DNA of 64,000 nucleotides from CBDFNC01 sp965249895 (GCA_965249895.1 CBDFNC010000003.1:496001-560000); one strand, 5' to 3'; shown: positions 34,195 to 43,810, numbered from the stretch's first letter. Translations and numbers: made by a program. Notes: generated from the letters alone by a model not told the origin.

Positions 34195-34776
34195 TTAGCT
34201 TTGATATCTCTTTATTAGGATGTCAAAGCTACGAATAAACCTGGAGTCGCTTTGCTCCTGTCGCACCCAATTGTACAGGTGTCTGCCTAAGTAAAGAGAG
34301 TAGAGTTCGAAGCAAAACTGCTGCATATCCAGATCGGCTTTGAAGTAACCGGCCTGTTGCGCCTTTTTTGCATATCTCAATAACAGGTCAAGCCACATAT
34401 TCTGCTGAATTTTTAATTCGTCCGCCACATTACCAGATAAATCATCGAAGTCGGCGATGGCGCCAATATAAAAGCAACTCCCCGCTAACTCTTCGTGCCA
34501 ATGTAGCCAATTGTGAACCAGTTGGTGCAGCCGTTCTTTGGGATCTGTGATTGCCAGTATAGGTTTTATCACTGCTTTTTTAAATACCAGTTGGGTGTAT
34601 TGAAGTAACTCCAGCTGTAGTCTTTCCCTGGATTTAAAGTGTGCATATAGGCCACTCTTGGACATGTTATGGGCTTTGGCTAAGCTGCCAATGGTCAGAC
34701 TATTAAGGCCATGTTGGCTCGCCAGGTTGAGCGCTGTGTGCAATATGGCTAATTTGGTTGCGGTTCCTTTCTTCAT
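34195..34776 (-). CDS. TetR-family transcriptional regulator
   Basis: 193 residues. The HTH at 10-55 (LNSLTIGSLAKAHNMSKSGL, then YAHFKSRERL) is typical. The C-terminal ligand domain fits a TetR_C-type fold (FDDLSGNVADELK, CFELYSLYLGRHLYNW). It is transcribed alone. A perfect palindrome begins 10 bp upstream of its start, suggesting autoregulation. The ligand is unknown. Confidence 0.88.
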   Translation of the reverse strand: MKKGTATKLAILHTALNLASQHGLNSLTIGSLAKAHNMSKSGLYAHFKSRERLQLELLQYTQLVFKKAVIKPILAITDPKERLHQLVHNWLHWHEELAGSCFYIGAIADFDDLSGNVADELKIQQNMWLDLLLRYAKKAQQAGYFKADLDMQQFCFELYSLYLGRHLYNWVRQEQSDSRFIRSFDILIKRYQS

Positions 34777-34785
34777 AAGAGATGT

Positions 34786-34803
34786 TTAGTACGGATGTAC
34801 TAA
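34786..34803. promoter_or_regulatory. Putative TetR-type operator
   Basis: TTAGTACGGATGTACTAA is a perfect 7-bp inverted repeat with a 4-bp centre, just upstream of the TetR-family gene. Size and position fit an autoregulatory operator. Confidence 0.6.
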
Positions 34804-34871
34804 TCCGTCAAATCCATTGATAAGATTGTGTTGAAATTAAATGCTGAAATAAAAATTTCATACCACAGACA

Positions 34872-36233
34872 TCAGTTAGAAAAGTCCACGATAGCTTTTA
34901 ATCCGGGTAGATTGTCTTGTAATTGAATTTGGCCTTTATGCAGGTTAATGATGGCTTTCACGATAGATAAACCGAGTCCAAACCCTTCGCTGTGACGGCT
35001 TTTATCCAGCCGATAAAGGCGCTGGAACACGCGCTCGGACTCTGCTTCCGGGATCCCCGGGCCATTGTCACCTATGGTGATTCTCTGGCCTTGTAAAATA
35101 AGCGTTATTTCTCCATCTGCCTGGGTATACTTTAGAGCGTTATCAGTCAGATTATAGATGGCGCGAAAGAGAAGGCTGGGATCCCCCTGAATTGTTCCTC
35201 CGTCTATATTTTGGAAAGTGAACGTCTGTTCTTTATCCTCGGCCACAGGGGAAAGTAACTCGAAAACATCCTGACAGATGGCACCTAGATTACATTCCTT
35301 GTGTTCCGAGCCTGACACTCCTTTTTCCAGCCTGGATAACTCCAGCATGGCGTTAAATGTGGTGATGGTTTGATCCAGCTCAGCGAGGATCTCCAGCCGC
35401 CACTTCTCATCATCACTGTCAGGATCTGTATGTCGTAGCGACGATTCTATTTTGATCCGCAGCCGGGATAGTGGGGTTCTTAAGTCGTGGGCGATATTGT
35501 CGGTCACGCTGGCAACTGAATAGATAAGCTCGTCTATCTCGTCCAGCATTTCATTAATTTGTAGTGCTATATGATCGTATTCATCGTGCCGGTTGCTTAA
35601 GGGTAAGCGCATTTGTAGGCGGCCGGCTTTCACATCTTTGGTGAGCTGGCTGATCTGTTTTAAGCGCTTTAATACCCGCCAGTTAAAGATAAATCCGGCT
35701 ACCAGGGTGATGATTAAGGCAGAGCCGAGAGCGATAAAACTGGCGGACAAAAAACTTTCATCCAGGGAGTCTTGGCTGTCATTTAACAAACCGACCACCA
35801 AAGGACCAAAAGCTGTATTCAGCCGGGTCGCGGACGCTTTCTTTAGGCTTTGTTGGCCAAGGTAGTTTTGTGCCATTACAGGGAAACGGCTCACCCTGGG
35901 GTAGTTTGGTACCCTACTGGGGAAGTGATCGAGGTTACCGATAATTTTGCCATTTACCTGCATGGCCAATACCAGGTTACCTGAATTACGAGAGCGTTCT
36001 TCGATAGCGCTAATGAAGTCGTGAATTTCTATTTTCGGCGCCTGGGATAAACCGATAAAGCTCTGCGCCGCCAGGTTGATACGCTGTAATTGTTGCCTTT
36101 GTTGCTCGGCAATAGAGAAGTGGTGGACAATAGCCAGGATGCCGCTATTTATTACGATCACGATAACGGTAAACGCCAGGGTAAAGCGCCAGACAGAGGT
36201 TCGGGTAAAGTAATTAAGGCGCCCTGACAACAT
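34872..36233 (-). CDS. Sensor histidine kinase
   Basis: 453 residues. Membrane helix near 17-40, a periplasmic sensor of about 110 residues, a second helix near 170-190, HAMP, then HisKA with AHDLRTPLSRL near 250 and an HATPase domain with N box NLTDNALKY, G1 DNGPGIPE, and G2 FGLGLSIVKA. It overlaps the response regulator gene by 20 bp. With the PepSY gene upstream this forms a three-gene cluster. The signal is unknown. Confidence 0.93.
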   Translation of the reverse strand: MLSGRLNYFTRTSVWRFTLAFTVIVIVINSGILAIVHHFSIAEQQRQQLQRINLAAQSFIGLSQAPKIEIHDFISAIEERSRNSGNLVLAMQVNGKIIGNLDHFPSRVPNYPRVSRFPVMAQNYLGQQSLKKASATRLNTAFGPLVVGLLNDSQDSLDESFLSASFIALGSALIITLVAGFIFNWRVLKRLKQISQLTKDVKAGRLQMRLPLSNRHDEYDHIALQINEMLDEIDELIYSVASVTDNIAHDLRTPLSRLRIKIESSLRHTDPDSDDEKWRLEILAELDQTITTFNAMLELSRLEKGVSGSEHKECNLGAICQDVFELLSPVAEDKEQTFTFQNIDGGTIQGDPSLLFRAIYNLTDNALKYTQADGEITLILQGQRITIGDNGPGIPEAESERVFQRLYRLDKSRHSEGFGLGLSIVKAIINLHKGQIQLQDNLPGLKAIVDFSN

Positions 36234-36891
36234 AACCTGCGCCCCGTACCGTGTGGATCAACTGGCATTCATCGCCTTCTTCCAGCTTTTTTCTTAGCTT
36301 GGCTATATGTACATCAATCACATTGGTCTTAGGGTCGAAGTGATAATCCCACACAGATTCAAATAGTAGGGTGCGAGAAATAACCTGATCTTCGTGCTCC
36401 AACAAATATCTCAATAGCTGAAACTCTTTGGGCTGTAATTTTATTTCCCGGCTGCCACGGTAAACAGTATGGGCCATCAGGTCCATTATCAGGTTGTCTA
36501 CTTTGATCTCTGTGGTTTGTTGGTTTTGCTGATTATTCCTCTGAGCCAATATTTCACAACGGATCAATAGTTCCTGGAAGGAAAAAGGCTTGCTCATGTA
36601 GTCGTCGCTGCCTGCTTTCAGGCCTTTAATTCGCTCATCCACATGACTTAATGCGCTTAATATCATCACTGGCGTGGTGTTACCAGTTGCCCTCAGGGCC
36701 GATAGTAACTTTAAGCCGTCCATTTGCGGCAACATACGGTCTAAAATCATCAGGTCGTAGTGGTTGCTGGTGGCGTGGAATAATCCATCTGGTCCGTTAT
36801 CTGCGGTATCTACCGTATACCCCTGCTCCTGAAAGCCCTTCTGGATATATTCCAGCGTCGTCGCATCGTCTTCTACCACCAATAGTTTCAT
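36214..36891 (-). CDS. OmpR-family response regulator
   Basis: 225 residues. The receiver domain has VVEDDATTLEYI and the phospho-acceptor in LMILDRMLPQMDGL near residue 52. The winged-helix output domain (ELKLQPKEFQLLRYLLEH-type text, YHFDPKTNVIDVHIAKLRKK) is of OmpR type. It overlaps the kinase gene, so the two are translated together. Confidence 0.95.
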   Translation of the reverse strand: MKLLVVEDDATTLEYIQKGFQEQGYTVDTADNGPDGLFHATSNHYDLMILDRMLPQMDGLKLLSALRATGNTTPVMILSALSHVDERIKGLKAGSDDYMSKPFSFQELLIRCEILAQRNNQQNQQTTEIKVDNLIMDLMAHTVYRGSREIKLQPKEFQLLRYLLEHEDQVISRTLLFESVWDYHFDPKTNVIDVHIAKLRKKLEEGDECQLIHTVRGAGYVVRAP

Positions 36892-36938
36892 TGCTTGGAT
36901 CCCGTATTGCAGCTATAAGTTTATGATTATATTCTTAT

Positions 36939-37496
36939 TTAGTTACGATAAACTGGTACTATGTCCTGGTTATCAACATCTATCAACCATTTACGCGTAC
37001 CATTTGGGGTAGCGAATTCTAGTTTGTAGATATTGATCCCCTTTTCGTTTTCCAGCTCAGCTTTTACCAGGAATCCTTCTTCTTTCTCTTTCACCAGTTT
37101 GACGGCGTCCAGTAAGCTAAAGTTATTGCTTTTCGCTTGCTCCATAGCGCGGATATCTTGCTTATCTTGAAACCAAGTAGAAATACTGCTGGTTTTCTCA
37201 CTGACCAGGGCACCGTTTATCGCGCTTAGCTTCACCTTATATTTTTTATTGTCTGTCAGGTCCATCAACTTGAATTCATAGACAATCTGGTTATCTTCAT
37301 CATCCAGCTCATATTCGTAAACCACACCTGGATAATCTTTGGTCACTTTAGCCAGGGCCTGTTCCGGGGCGAATTGGGCTTTTTGCGCAATAAGCTGGAT
37401 GATAGCGGCATCTTCATGGTTGTCACCGGCAAAAGCGCCAGGACTAAGTAACAGTGCCGGACCTAGTAAATATGCTGCCAGTAGTTGATGTTTCAT
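36939..37496 (-). CDS. Secreted PepSY-domain protein
   Basis: 185 residues: signal peptide (LLAAYLLGPALLLSPGAFAG) and two PepSY-like repeats (AQKAQFAPEQALAKVTKDYP...; NFSLLDAVKLVKEKEEGFLV...). PepSY proteins often inhibit proteases or sense metals. It lies 47 bp upstream of the response regulator and is probably its operon partner or target. Confidence 0.82.
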   Translation of the reverse strand: MKHQLLAAYLLGPALLLSPGAFAGDNHEDAAIIQLIAQKAQFAPEQALAKVTKDYPGVVYEYELDDEDNQIVYEFKLMDLTDNKKYKVKLSAINGALVSEKTSSISTWFQDKQDIRAMEQAKSNNFSLLDAVKLVKEKEEGFLVKAELENEKGINIYKLEFATPNGTRKWLIDVDNQDIVPVYRN

Positions 37497-37726
37497 TTTT
37501 ATTCCTGCTTGATTAAGTTGATACCAGTTTAACCAAGGGTGGTTTAATAGGGGGTTGGCATTATATTAACAATTTTTCATTTTACTTATCACAGGGTTTT
37601 ATCCACTTGTGAGTTATGTCTGTAGTCTGTGAGCTTGACTTGTTTGAGTGCGGGCGAATCGTAGCCACCTGAATCTTCGGTGGAAATTTGTTATTTTGGG
37701 TTTTTATTTCTGTCTAGGGGATAGAC

Positions 37727-38755
37727 ATGCTACCCATTAAAACGGCTTTGGTTGGATTTGGATTATCTGGCTCTGTATTTCATGGTCCATTAATCAGTGC
37801 AAATAGCTATTTTAAGCTACACGCAGTGGTGAGTTCGAAACCAGATGTTGTTCTGTCTCGGTACCCAAATGTTACCGTATTAACCCTGCAGCAAGTTCTG
37901 GACGACAAGGAGACCGAGTTGGTGGTGCTGGCTTCCCCTAATCATCTGCACTATGAGCAGGCTAAAGCAGTACTGAATGCGGGAAAGCATTTGGTGATTG
38001 AAAAGCCTATGGCCTTGTCGTCAGCACAAGGCCTGGAGCTGGTTAACCTGGCGAAGGAAAATCAATGCCAACTTTCTGTATTTCATAATCGGCGCTGGGA
38101 TAGTGACTACCTGACTGCAAAAAGGGTTATTCGGGAGCAGCAGCTTGGCAGCTTACATAGCTATCAGTGCCAGTTTGATCGCTATCGCCCGGTAGCTAAA
38201 CAGCGCTGGAAAGAAGCAGAAGAATGCGGTGGCGGTGTATTAAACGACTTAGGTGCGCACTTAATTGACCAGGCCTTAAACTTGTTTGGCTTGCCTGAGT
38301 CTGTGTATGCAGATATTCAGACGCAAAGGGAAAACAGCGGAGCGGATGATGCGTTTTATTTGAGGCTCAGGTATCCAAAGTTGATGGTGGAGCTGAGGTC
38401 AAACAGCCTTGTAGTAGGCCAGGCCGCCAAGCTAACTCTGCTTGGTGATCAAGGCAGCTTATATATTTATGGCACGGACGCGCAGGAGTCTCAGTTAAGT
38501 GATGGTATGAGTACCAGTGAGACCGGTTATGGCCTGGCGGATCAAACCGCTGCTTTATATCATGCGGAAAAAGGGCAGTCTGAGTTAGAGCCTGAAAAAG
38601 GTTGCTACCCAAACTTCTATCAGCAGGTGTTTGCTGCGATTCGTCTGGCAGAGGTTATGCCTGTGACGGGTGAAGAAGCGGTTAACGTGCTAAAAGTCAT
38701 CGAACTGGCGAGGCGGAGTTCTGCCAGCCGTAGTGAAGTTCTGATGGAGTGTTAG
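37727..38755 (+). CDS. Gfo/Idh/MocA-family oxidoreductase
   Basis: 342 residues. N-terminal Rossmann fold (TALVGFGLSGSVFHGPLI), the conserved EKPMALSSAQG near residue 92, and C-terminal domain with GGGVLNDLGAHLIDQALNLF. The sequence resembles E. coli YdgJ-type enzymes, NAD(P)-dependent dehydrogenases of sugars or inositols with unknown physiological substrate. Transcribed alone. Confidence 0.88.
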   Translation: MLPIKTALVGFGLSGSVFHGPLISANSYFKLHAVVSSKPDVVLSRYPNVTVLTLQQVLDDKETELVVLASPNHLHYEQAKAVLNAGKHLVIEKPMALSSAQGLELVNLAKENQCQLSVFHNRRWDSDYLTAKRVIREQQLGSLHSYQCQFDRYRPVAKQRWKEAEECGGGVLNDLGAHLIDQALNLFGLPESVYADIQTQRENSGADDAFYLRLRYPKLMVELRSNSLVVGQAAKLTLLGDQGSLYIYGTDAQESQLSDGMSTSETGYGLADQTAALYHAEKGQSELEPEKGCYPNFYQQVFAAIRLAEVMPVTGEEAVNVLKVIELARRSSASRSEVLMEC

Positions 38756-38771
38756 CATCAAAATTCAGGTT

Positions 38772-38786
38772 CGTGATATTATAACG
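38772..38786. promoter_or_regulatory. Zur-like operator overlapping a -10
   Basis: CGTGATATTATAACG matches most of the gammaproteobacterial Zur core (TGTTATAWTATAACA) and covers a possible -10 TATTAT, 25 bp before the ZIP/permease gene. The match is partial and judged by eye. Confidence 0.4.
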
Positions 38787-38810
38787 TACAGCTAAATTTA
38801 AAGTAATTCC

Positions 38811-40643
38811 ATGCTAGTTCTGTTAAGTATTCTGGCCCTATTCGTTGGGCCCTTAGTATGTCAACGTATAAAACAAGGCACACACTGGCTGTCGCTGGTG
38901 GACGCTTTTATCTTCGTCAGCATAGGTGGCCTGGTGCTATTTCATGTGCTGCCGGAGGTTCTGTTGCACGGCGGCTTGATAAGCCTGGTATTTGTTTTTT
39001 TTGGCCTGTTTGGACCCAGCATGCTAGAGAAATACTTCCATCGTATCGCCCACAAAACCCATAATCTGACCCTGTTGCTTGGGGTCTCCGGCCTGGTGTT
39101 GCACGCAGTCACAGATGGTGGCGCCTTGGTTGCAGGCGACCAAGACCATACCGCCTGGTTATTGGCTCTAGGCGTGGTGCTGCATAGGTTCCCGGTAGGG
39201 CTCACTGTATGGTGGCTATTACGTCCCCAGTACGGTCGTTTGTTACCCTTGGGTGTATTAGTGGCTATGTCATTGTCCACATTGGCAGGTAGTTACTTTG
39301 GTCATCAGTTGATCCCTCATATGGCGACAGATTGGCTGGCATGGTTTCAGGCTTTAGTCACGGGTTCTATCTTGCATGTAGTTTTCCACCGCCCTTATTT
39401 ATCGACTGAAGAAAAACAGGGTGAAAGCGGTCTGGAAAAACGTGCTGCCGGAATTGGTACTTTGCTGGGTATTGTGTGTTTGGCAGCTGTTTTACTGCCT
39501 CACTGGTTGGGTTATGTGGCCCATGAACACAATCATGTGGAGACTCTATGGGACAGAGCTCAGGCCTGGCAAAGCACGGCGGAAAAAGCAGAGCATGAGC
39601 ATGAAACGGCTATAGCACTGGAGCGTTTTATCAGCCTGGCCTTACATAGCTCACCGGCTTTGTTGTTGGCTTATTTCTTGACTGCTCTGGTGAATTATTT
39701 TAAACCGCCACTGCACTTTCTCGGCGGTTTGGTTAACAGTGGCGGGTTAAGGGATAGCGTGAAAGGCACCCTGCTGGGTTTACCTCTGCCTGTCTGTGTG
39801 CCGGATGCAGCAAAAATGTATAAACAGTTACTTAACCTGGGCTGTGGTCAGGTATTAGCTGTATCTTTTTTATTGGCTGCGCCTATTTTAGGCTTCGACG
39901 CCCTGTTATTAACCCTGCCTTTGCTGGGTGAACAATGGTTGATCGTGCGTTTGGTCTTGGCTGTGGCGCTGGCTCTGGTGTTGGGTTGGCTGGTTGGCCG
40001 CTGGATGGAAAGTGGCGCTACGCATCATGCTAAGGAGAACCTGGCGCTTTCTGATGCCGAAGGCTCTCGTCTGGTGAGCGCAATCAAACACGGTTACAGT
40101 CACCTGTTGGATCATACGGCGCCTTGGGTTATTTTGGGGTTACTGGTTGCCGCAACCCTAGCGCCCACCCCGGGCTGGCAGTTCTTTGAGCAAACTCTTT
40201 GGGCTCAGGTGATCCTTATTATCATACTGGCTTTGCCTTTCCACCTGTGTGCCACAGGCATGACGCCAGTTGTGGCTGTGCTGTTGATGGTTGGCCTTTC
40301 TCCCGGCGCTGCGCTGGCATTACTCTTGGTTGGTCCAACTATCAACCTGGAACTGTTCCGCTTTATTAAAGAGGAACATGGCAAGCGTGCCGCATTCGCT
40401 TTGTTAGCGGCTGTGTGTTTATTTGCTCTGGTTGCCGGTGTGGTATTTAACCAGTTCGCAGAAGTAATGCCATTGCCCTGGTTAGAGCACGATCATACGT
40501 GGGTGAGAGACTGGGTCGAATACTTATGTCTGGCAGTGATCACTGTACTTTATTCGGTGTCACTGTTTAAAAGAGGCGCCCGCGCTTTTCTGGCTGAGTT
40601 GCTACCTAAGAGCCTGTTAAATAAAGGGCATCATCATCACTAG
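38811..40643 (+). CDS. ZIP-like/permease fusion metal transporter
   Basis: 610 residues. The N-terminal part (about 1-200) has ZIP-like helices with histidines in HVLPEVLLHGG, HAVTDGGALVAG and HRFPVGLTVWW. A His/Glu-rich loop (HEHNHVETLW, AEHEHETAIALE) follows. The C-terminal part (about 260-540) is an ArsP/DUF318-type permease with two similar halves (GTLLGLPLPVCVPDAAKMYK; FHLCATGMTPVVAVLLM). The tail is HHHH. The fusion resembles the SO_0444-type Cu/Zn efflux proteins of Shewanella. The usual permease cysteine motif appears altered (PLPVCVPDA). Transport direction is not known. Confidence 0.75.
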   Translation: MLVLLSILALFVGPLVCQRIKQGTHWLSLVDAFIFVSIGGLVLFHVLPEVLLHGGLISLVFVFFGLFGPSMLEKYFHRIAHKTHNLTLLLGVSGLVLHAVTDGGALVAGDQDHTAWLLALGVVLHRFPVGLTVWWLLRPQYGRLLPLGVLVAMSLSTLAGSYFGHQLIPHMATDWLAWFQALVTGSILHVVFHRPYLSTEEKQGESGLEKRAAGIGTLLGIVCLAAVLLPHWLGYVAHEHNHVETLWDRAQAWQSTAEKAEHEHETAIALERFISLALHSSPALLLAYFLTALVNYFKPPLHFLGGLVNSGGLRDSVKGTLLGLPLPVCVPDAAKMYKQLLNLGCGQVLAVSFLLAAPILGFDALLLTLPLLGEQWLIVRLVLAVALALVLGWLVGRWMESGATHHAKENLALSDAEGSRLVSAIKHGYSHLLDHTAPWVILGLLVAATLAPTPGWQFFEQTLWAQVILIIILALPFHLCATGMTPVVAVLLMVGLSPGAALALLLVGPTINLELFRFIKEEHGKRAAFALLAAVCLFALVAGVVFNQFAEVMPLPWLEHDHTWVRDWVEYLCLAVITVLYSVSLFKRGARAFLAELLPKSLLNKGHHHH

Positions 40644-40700
40644 TGAAGTGAGATAAATGTTCTCTATGCTCTTATACATGCGGGCATAGAGAACAAGTAG

Positions 40701-40932
40701 CTAGTGCCCGTCCTGAAACGCCGATTCTGTCATTCCCTCGCACGAGGGAATCCAGCGGCTTTACCGCGATCTCTGTGTGCGCTAAAAGACACTGGATTGC
40801 CAGGCAAGCGATGACAATGACAGAGGGCGATGTGATAGTGATAACTAACTTTAGGCCTTTGCAAAACGGCAAATTTCGCGTTCTAAAAATATGACTGAAG
40901 AACGAATGTGTGTGTTTCAGGACGGACACTAG
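40701..40932. mobile_element. MITE family R1, copy B
   Basis: 232 bp with terminal inverted repeats CTAGTGCCCGTCCTGAAAC and GTTTCAGGACGGACACTAG (one mismatch). The interior has ATTCCCTCGCACGAGGGAAT (a palindrome), CCAGCGGCTTTACC and GCGCTAAAAGACACT. No coding capacity. Its right end overlaps the stop codon of the GNAT remnant. Confidence 0.85.
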
Positions 40933-41300
40933 CTAGGCTTGTGTTTGGCTGTCCCATTCACGTTTTAACATAGCCAGAACACCTGTGTCCCACCATTGGT
41001 TTTTAAAATAACCTTGCTCAATAAACTGAGCCTCGACTCGCATGGCAAACTTTTTGCAAAGTTGAATAGCGGCCTTATTCTTCGCAATGATTTCAGCGAA
41101 AACTCGATGCACATTTAGCTGGATAAACCCATATTCAACTAACGCTTGCATCGCTTTTTCGGTGTAACCAGCAGCCTGAAAGGCGGGCGCAAGGCCACAG
41201 CCAACGGATGCCTGTTGATCTGCTTCCAACCTTAAGCCAGATGTTCCCATGAGTTGCCCCTTGGGTCTCCAAGTACTCTGTCCGGGGGAGAAATTAGGGA
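40933..41300 (-). pseudogene. Truncated GNAT acetyltransferase
   Basis: About 110 residues of the C-terminal half of a RimJ/RimL-type acetyltransferase (CGLAPAFQAAGYTEKAMQAL, GFIQLNVHRVFAEIIAKNKA, QGYFKNQWWDTGVLAMLKRE). The N-terminal half is missing. The open frame continues upstream only into R2 repeat sequence. The stop codon is supplied by the adjoining R1 MITE. The gene therefore seems broken at one end by R2 and abutted at the other by R1. Confidence 0.7.
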
Positions 41301-41501
41301 CCGAACCCATCTCAAACCTGGGTAACAGATCCAGATAGATTTGCAGGAGCCGAACCCATCTCAGGGGTGAGATGTAAAGCGCATGGATGCACATTAGGCG
41401 AATATAGCGATCGCTGTGTTCGCACTTTCTTCCGCAAAGAGGCATCCACTCCTACAAAGACCGCAAAATTGTTACCCTTATACCGTGATTTGATGGATTC
41501 C
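41300..41501. mobile_element. MITE-like dispersed repeat, family R2, copy c
   Basis: About 202 bp with ends GAACCCATCTCAAACC...TGGGTAACAG and TTGTTACCCTTATACC...GATGGATTCC. It shares the CATCTCAGGGGTGAGATG hairpin and GCATGGATGC with the other copies. It sits at the broken 5' end of the GNAT remnant. Confidence 0.75.
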
Positions 41502-41611
41502 AGAAATTAAAAGGTATTTATCGTCAGGTACTTTTGTTTGAGTTTGCACCATTCGGTTTATCTGGTCGGTCAGTTTACTATATACAGAGCTGCGCCAGCA
41601 GCGGGTCCAAC
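41390..41611. repeat. 222-bp direct repeat, unit 1
   Basis: Starts CACATTAGGCGAATATAGCG and ends CAGCAGCGGGTCCAAC. Identical by eye to 41721-41942. It includes the distal half of R2 copy c plus about 110 bp of downstream sequence with CTGGTCGGTCAG. Confidence 0.9.
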
Positions 41612-41720
41612 GAGGGTGCAAATAGCATTATATGTCACGATCAATAGGATCGGTCAAATGATCCTCCATTTATTCTGAAATTTATTATCAGCTGTACAAT
41701 TTAGACCCGTTTGCCCTGTG

Positions 41721-41942
41721 CACATTAGGCGAATATAGCGATCGCTGTGTTCGCACTTTCTTCCGCAAAGAGGCATCCACTCCTACAAAGACCGCAAAAT
41801 TGTTACCCTTATACCGTGATTTGATGGATTCCAGAAATTAAAAGGTATTTATCGTCAGGTACTTTTGTTTGAGTTTGCACCATTCGGTTTATCTGGTCGG
41901 TCAGTTTACTATATACAGAGCTGCGCCAGCAGCGGGTCCAAC
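41721..41942. repeat. 222-bp direct repeat, unit 2 (with partial R2 copy d)
   Basis: Exact second copy of 41390-41611 at an offset of 331 bp. The first 112 bp are half of an R2 element (copy d). The duplication is recent because no differences are visible. Confidence 0.9.
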
Positions 41943-42710
41943 TGTTCATCTTGCTTAATGCATTTTGTTTGTCCCTGCAGCAACTTGCACGGGCTGGAAT
42001 ACTAAAAAGAGCCTTGCCAGTCCCAATCTTGGTGTTTGCCTGGTCTTAAATTACCCTCGTTAAGGGCGGCAGGCATAAAGCCGGGGGTTCCGACCTTGCC
42101 TGAGTCAGATTAAACAACATCCTAAAATAACTCCTGTAATCATCCGGTGAAAACGGGTAAATATAGGCTGAAAGCTAATGGTTGAAAGCCAAGATCTAGT
42201 GCACATGTCTTAAGGCGCACTTATCCGCTGTTTTTATGGTTTATTCTCCGCACCATCGCGAATGTGTTTTTGTGTAGATAATGATACAGATTAATTGACG
42301 TCACGGGTGGCGACAAGATTATGAGTGATGTGAACCAAGGCGGCAAACGGATTTCACGTAATAACAGTTCCGATTGCTGTGCGCTACAGCACATGAATAC
42401 CGTCAGTGTGGGTCAAGCTGATTGCCTGTCAAAGGCGCTATCGAAGCAACTATTAACCAGGACTTTGTTGACGGTCTCTGAGCGAGTTTTTCAGTAGTTA
42501 AATGGAGAATATGGATGCAGATTTACTGTTCATCGTAGCCAACACCCCACCCAGAATAAATACGCAGAGGGCTCATGATGATATAGATAGGCGTGTAGAA
42601 ATATAGTCACTTGGTTGAAAGTGCTTTGGGCAGGATTAAGAATTTTAGAGCAGTAGCAAGATAAGCTGGCTCGAAACTACACCAGTATGCTTGACCTCGC
42701 TTTCGCTATA
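41943..42710. other. Gene-less stretch
   Basis: About 770 bp with no supported gene, repeat or RNA. Many stops occur in all frames. It is bounded by the 222-bp duplication and a convergent AraC gene. It may be decayed sequence, but I recognise no homologue. Confidence 0.5.
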
Positions 42711-43592
42711 TTAATTGTTGCCTTTTTTGCCCCTCTGTTCGAAATGTGTGCGAAATTCTTTTGGTGTCATTTTTTTAGCCGCCTTAAACTGACGGTTAAA
42801 GTTGGAGAGGTTATTAAATCCCACGTTTTCGGCTACCAAGGCTATCGGTTGGCTGGTATTGATCAGCTGGTGACAGGCTTGTCCCAGGCGATGTTTTTTC
42901 AGGTGTACAGAAAACACTTCGCCAAAGTGGCGCTTAAATAGACGGCGAACACTGCTTTCACTCATATACATGTGATCAGCAAGCTCTCCTATGGTCAGTG
43001 GCCGCACAAAGTGTGTTTGAATATAGCGACTGGCCATTTCAATTTTCTTTACTTCAGCCGGATCATCTTTTTCCTGCGTGCTCGAGTGAGCTGAATAGGT
43101 ATGTTGCGCTTCATTTTCCGAAAGTAGAATTAGTGTTTGCAGTAAGCGGCTAAGCTGCTGTGCTGGGGAAAGCAAACACAGTGATCGCATCAACTCATAT
43201 ACAGCTTCTCCACATTCAGGAGAAAACCGCAAACCCTGACCAGATTTTTGTAGCATGGGTTTAAGGGACTTTAACTCAATAGATGCGGTCGCCATCTGAT
43301 CTATCCAGTACTGGCTGAACCAGATAACATGAGTATCGGCTGTGCTGGCGTGATTATGCAATCTTGATGTAACAAAGGAGTGGGGGAGCCGCGGAGCCAT
43401 TAACGTCAGTGTATTGTGTCCAAAATGCTCAATGCCATCTCCAACGTAAGCAATACCACTGCAATCCCTGTGTAATACCAGTTCATATTCGAAATGGTAG
43501 TGCCACTCAAATGGCATGGATGGCTCACGGATATTGAGGTATCGCCATGAAAAACCTGCCCTGGGATTAATTTGCTCTACATATGCTTTCAT
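42711..43592 (-). CDS. AraC-family transcriptional regulator
   Basis: 293 residues. An N-terminal cupin-like sensor (PFEWHYHFEYELVLHRDCSG, HFGHNTLTLMAPRLPH) and a C-terminal double HTH (RPLTIGELADHMYMSESSVR, ALVAENVGFNNLSNFNRQFK). The type usually senses sugars or other small ligands. Transcribed alone, with no obvious target next to it. Confidence 0.9.
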   Translation of the reverse strand: MKAYVEQINPRAGFSWRYLNIREPSMPFEWHYHFEYELVLHRDCSGIAYVGDGIEHFGHNTLTLMAPRLPHSFVTSRLHNHASTADTHVIWFSQYWIDQMATASIELKSLKPMLQKSGQGLRFSPECGEAVYELMRSLCLLSPAQQLSRLLQTLILLSENEAQHTYSAHSSTQEKDDPAEVKKIEMASRYIQTHFVRPLTIGELADHMYMSESSVRRLFKRHFGEVFSVHLKKHRLGQACHQLINTSQPIALVAENVGFNNLSNFNRQFKAAKKMTPKEFRTHFEQRGKKGNN

Positions 43593-43810
43593 CTTTCTCT
43601 CCTACTGGGGAAGTACTGGCCGAAACGCACTGGCATGCTTGTGGTTAATTCATGACTGAAAAGTATCAGAAAGTGGGCTGGTGATACTATAGCTGTTTCA
43701 TGCTTCTGTTACGTTGACTGAATAATACCATTACTTGCTGATTTTATACCTCTGTAGCATATGACCTAGGTTTAACCTGTCATTGTTGGATACAAAAGGG
43801 GGGTTAACAT

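Noticed and set aside
40672..40929. 85-codon frame on the minus strand
   Set aside because: It is made almost wholly of the R1 MITE.
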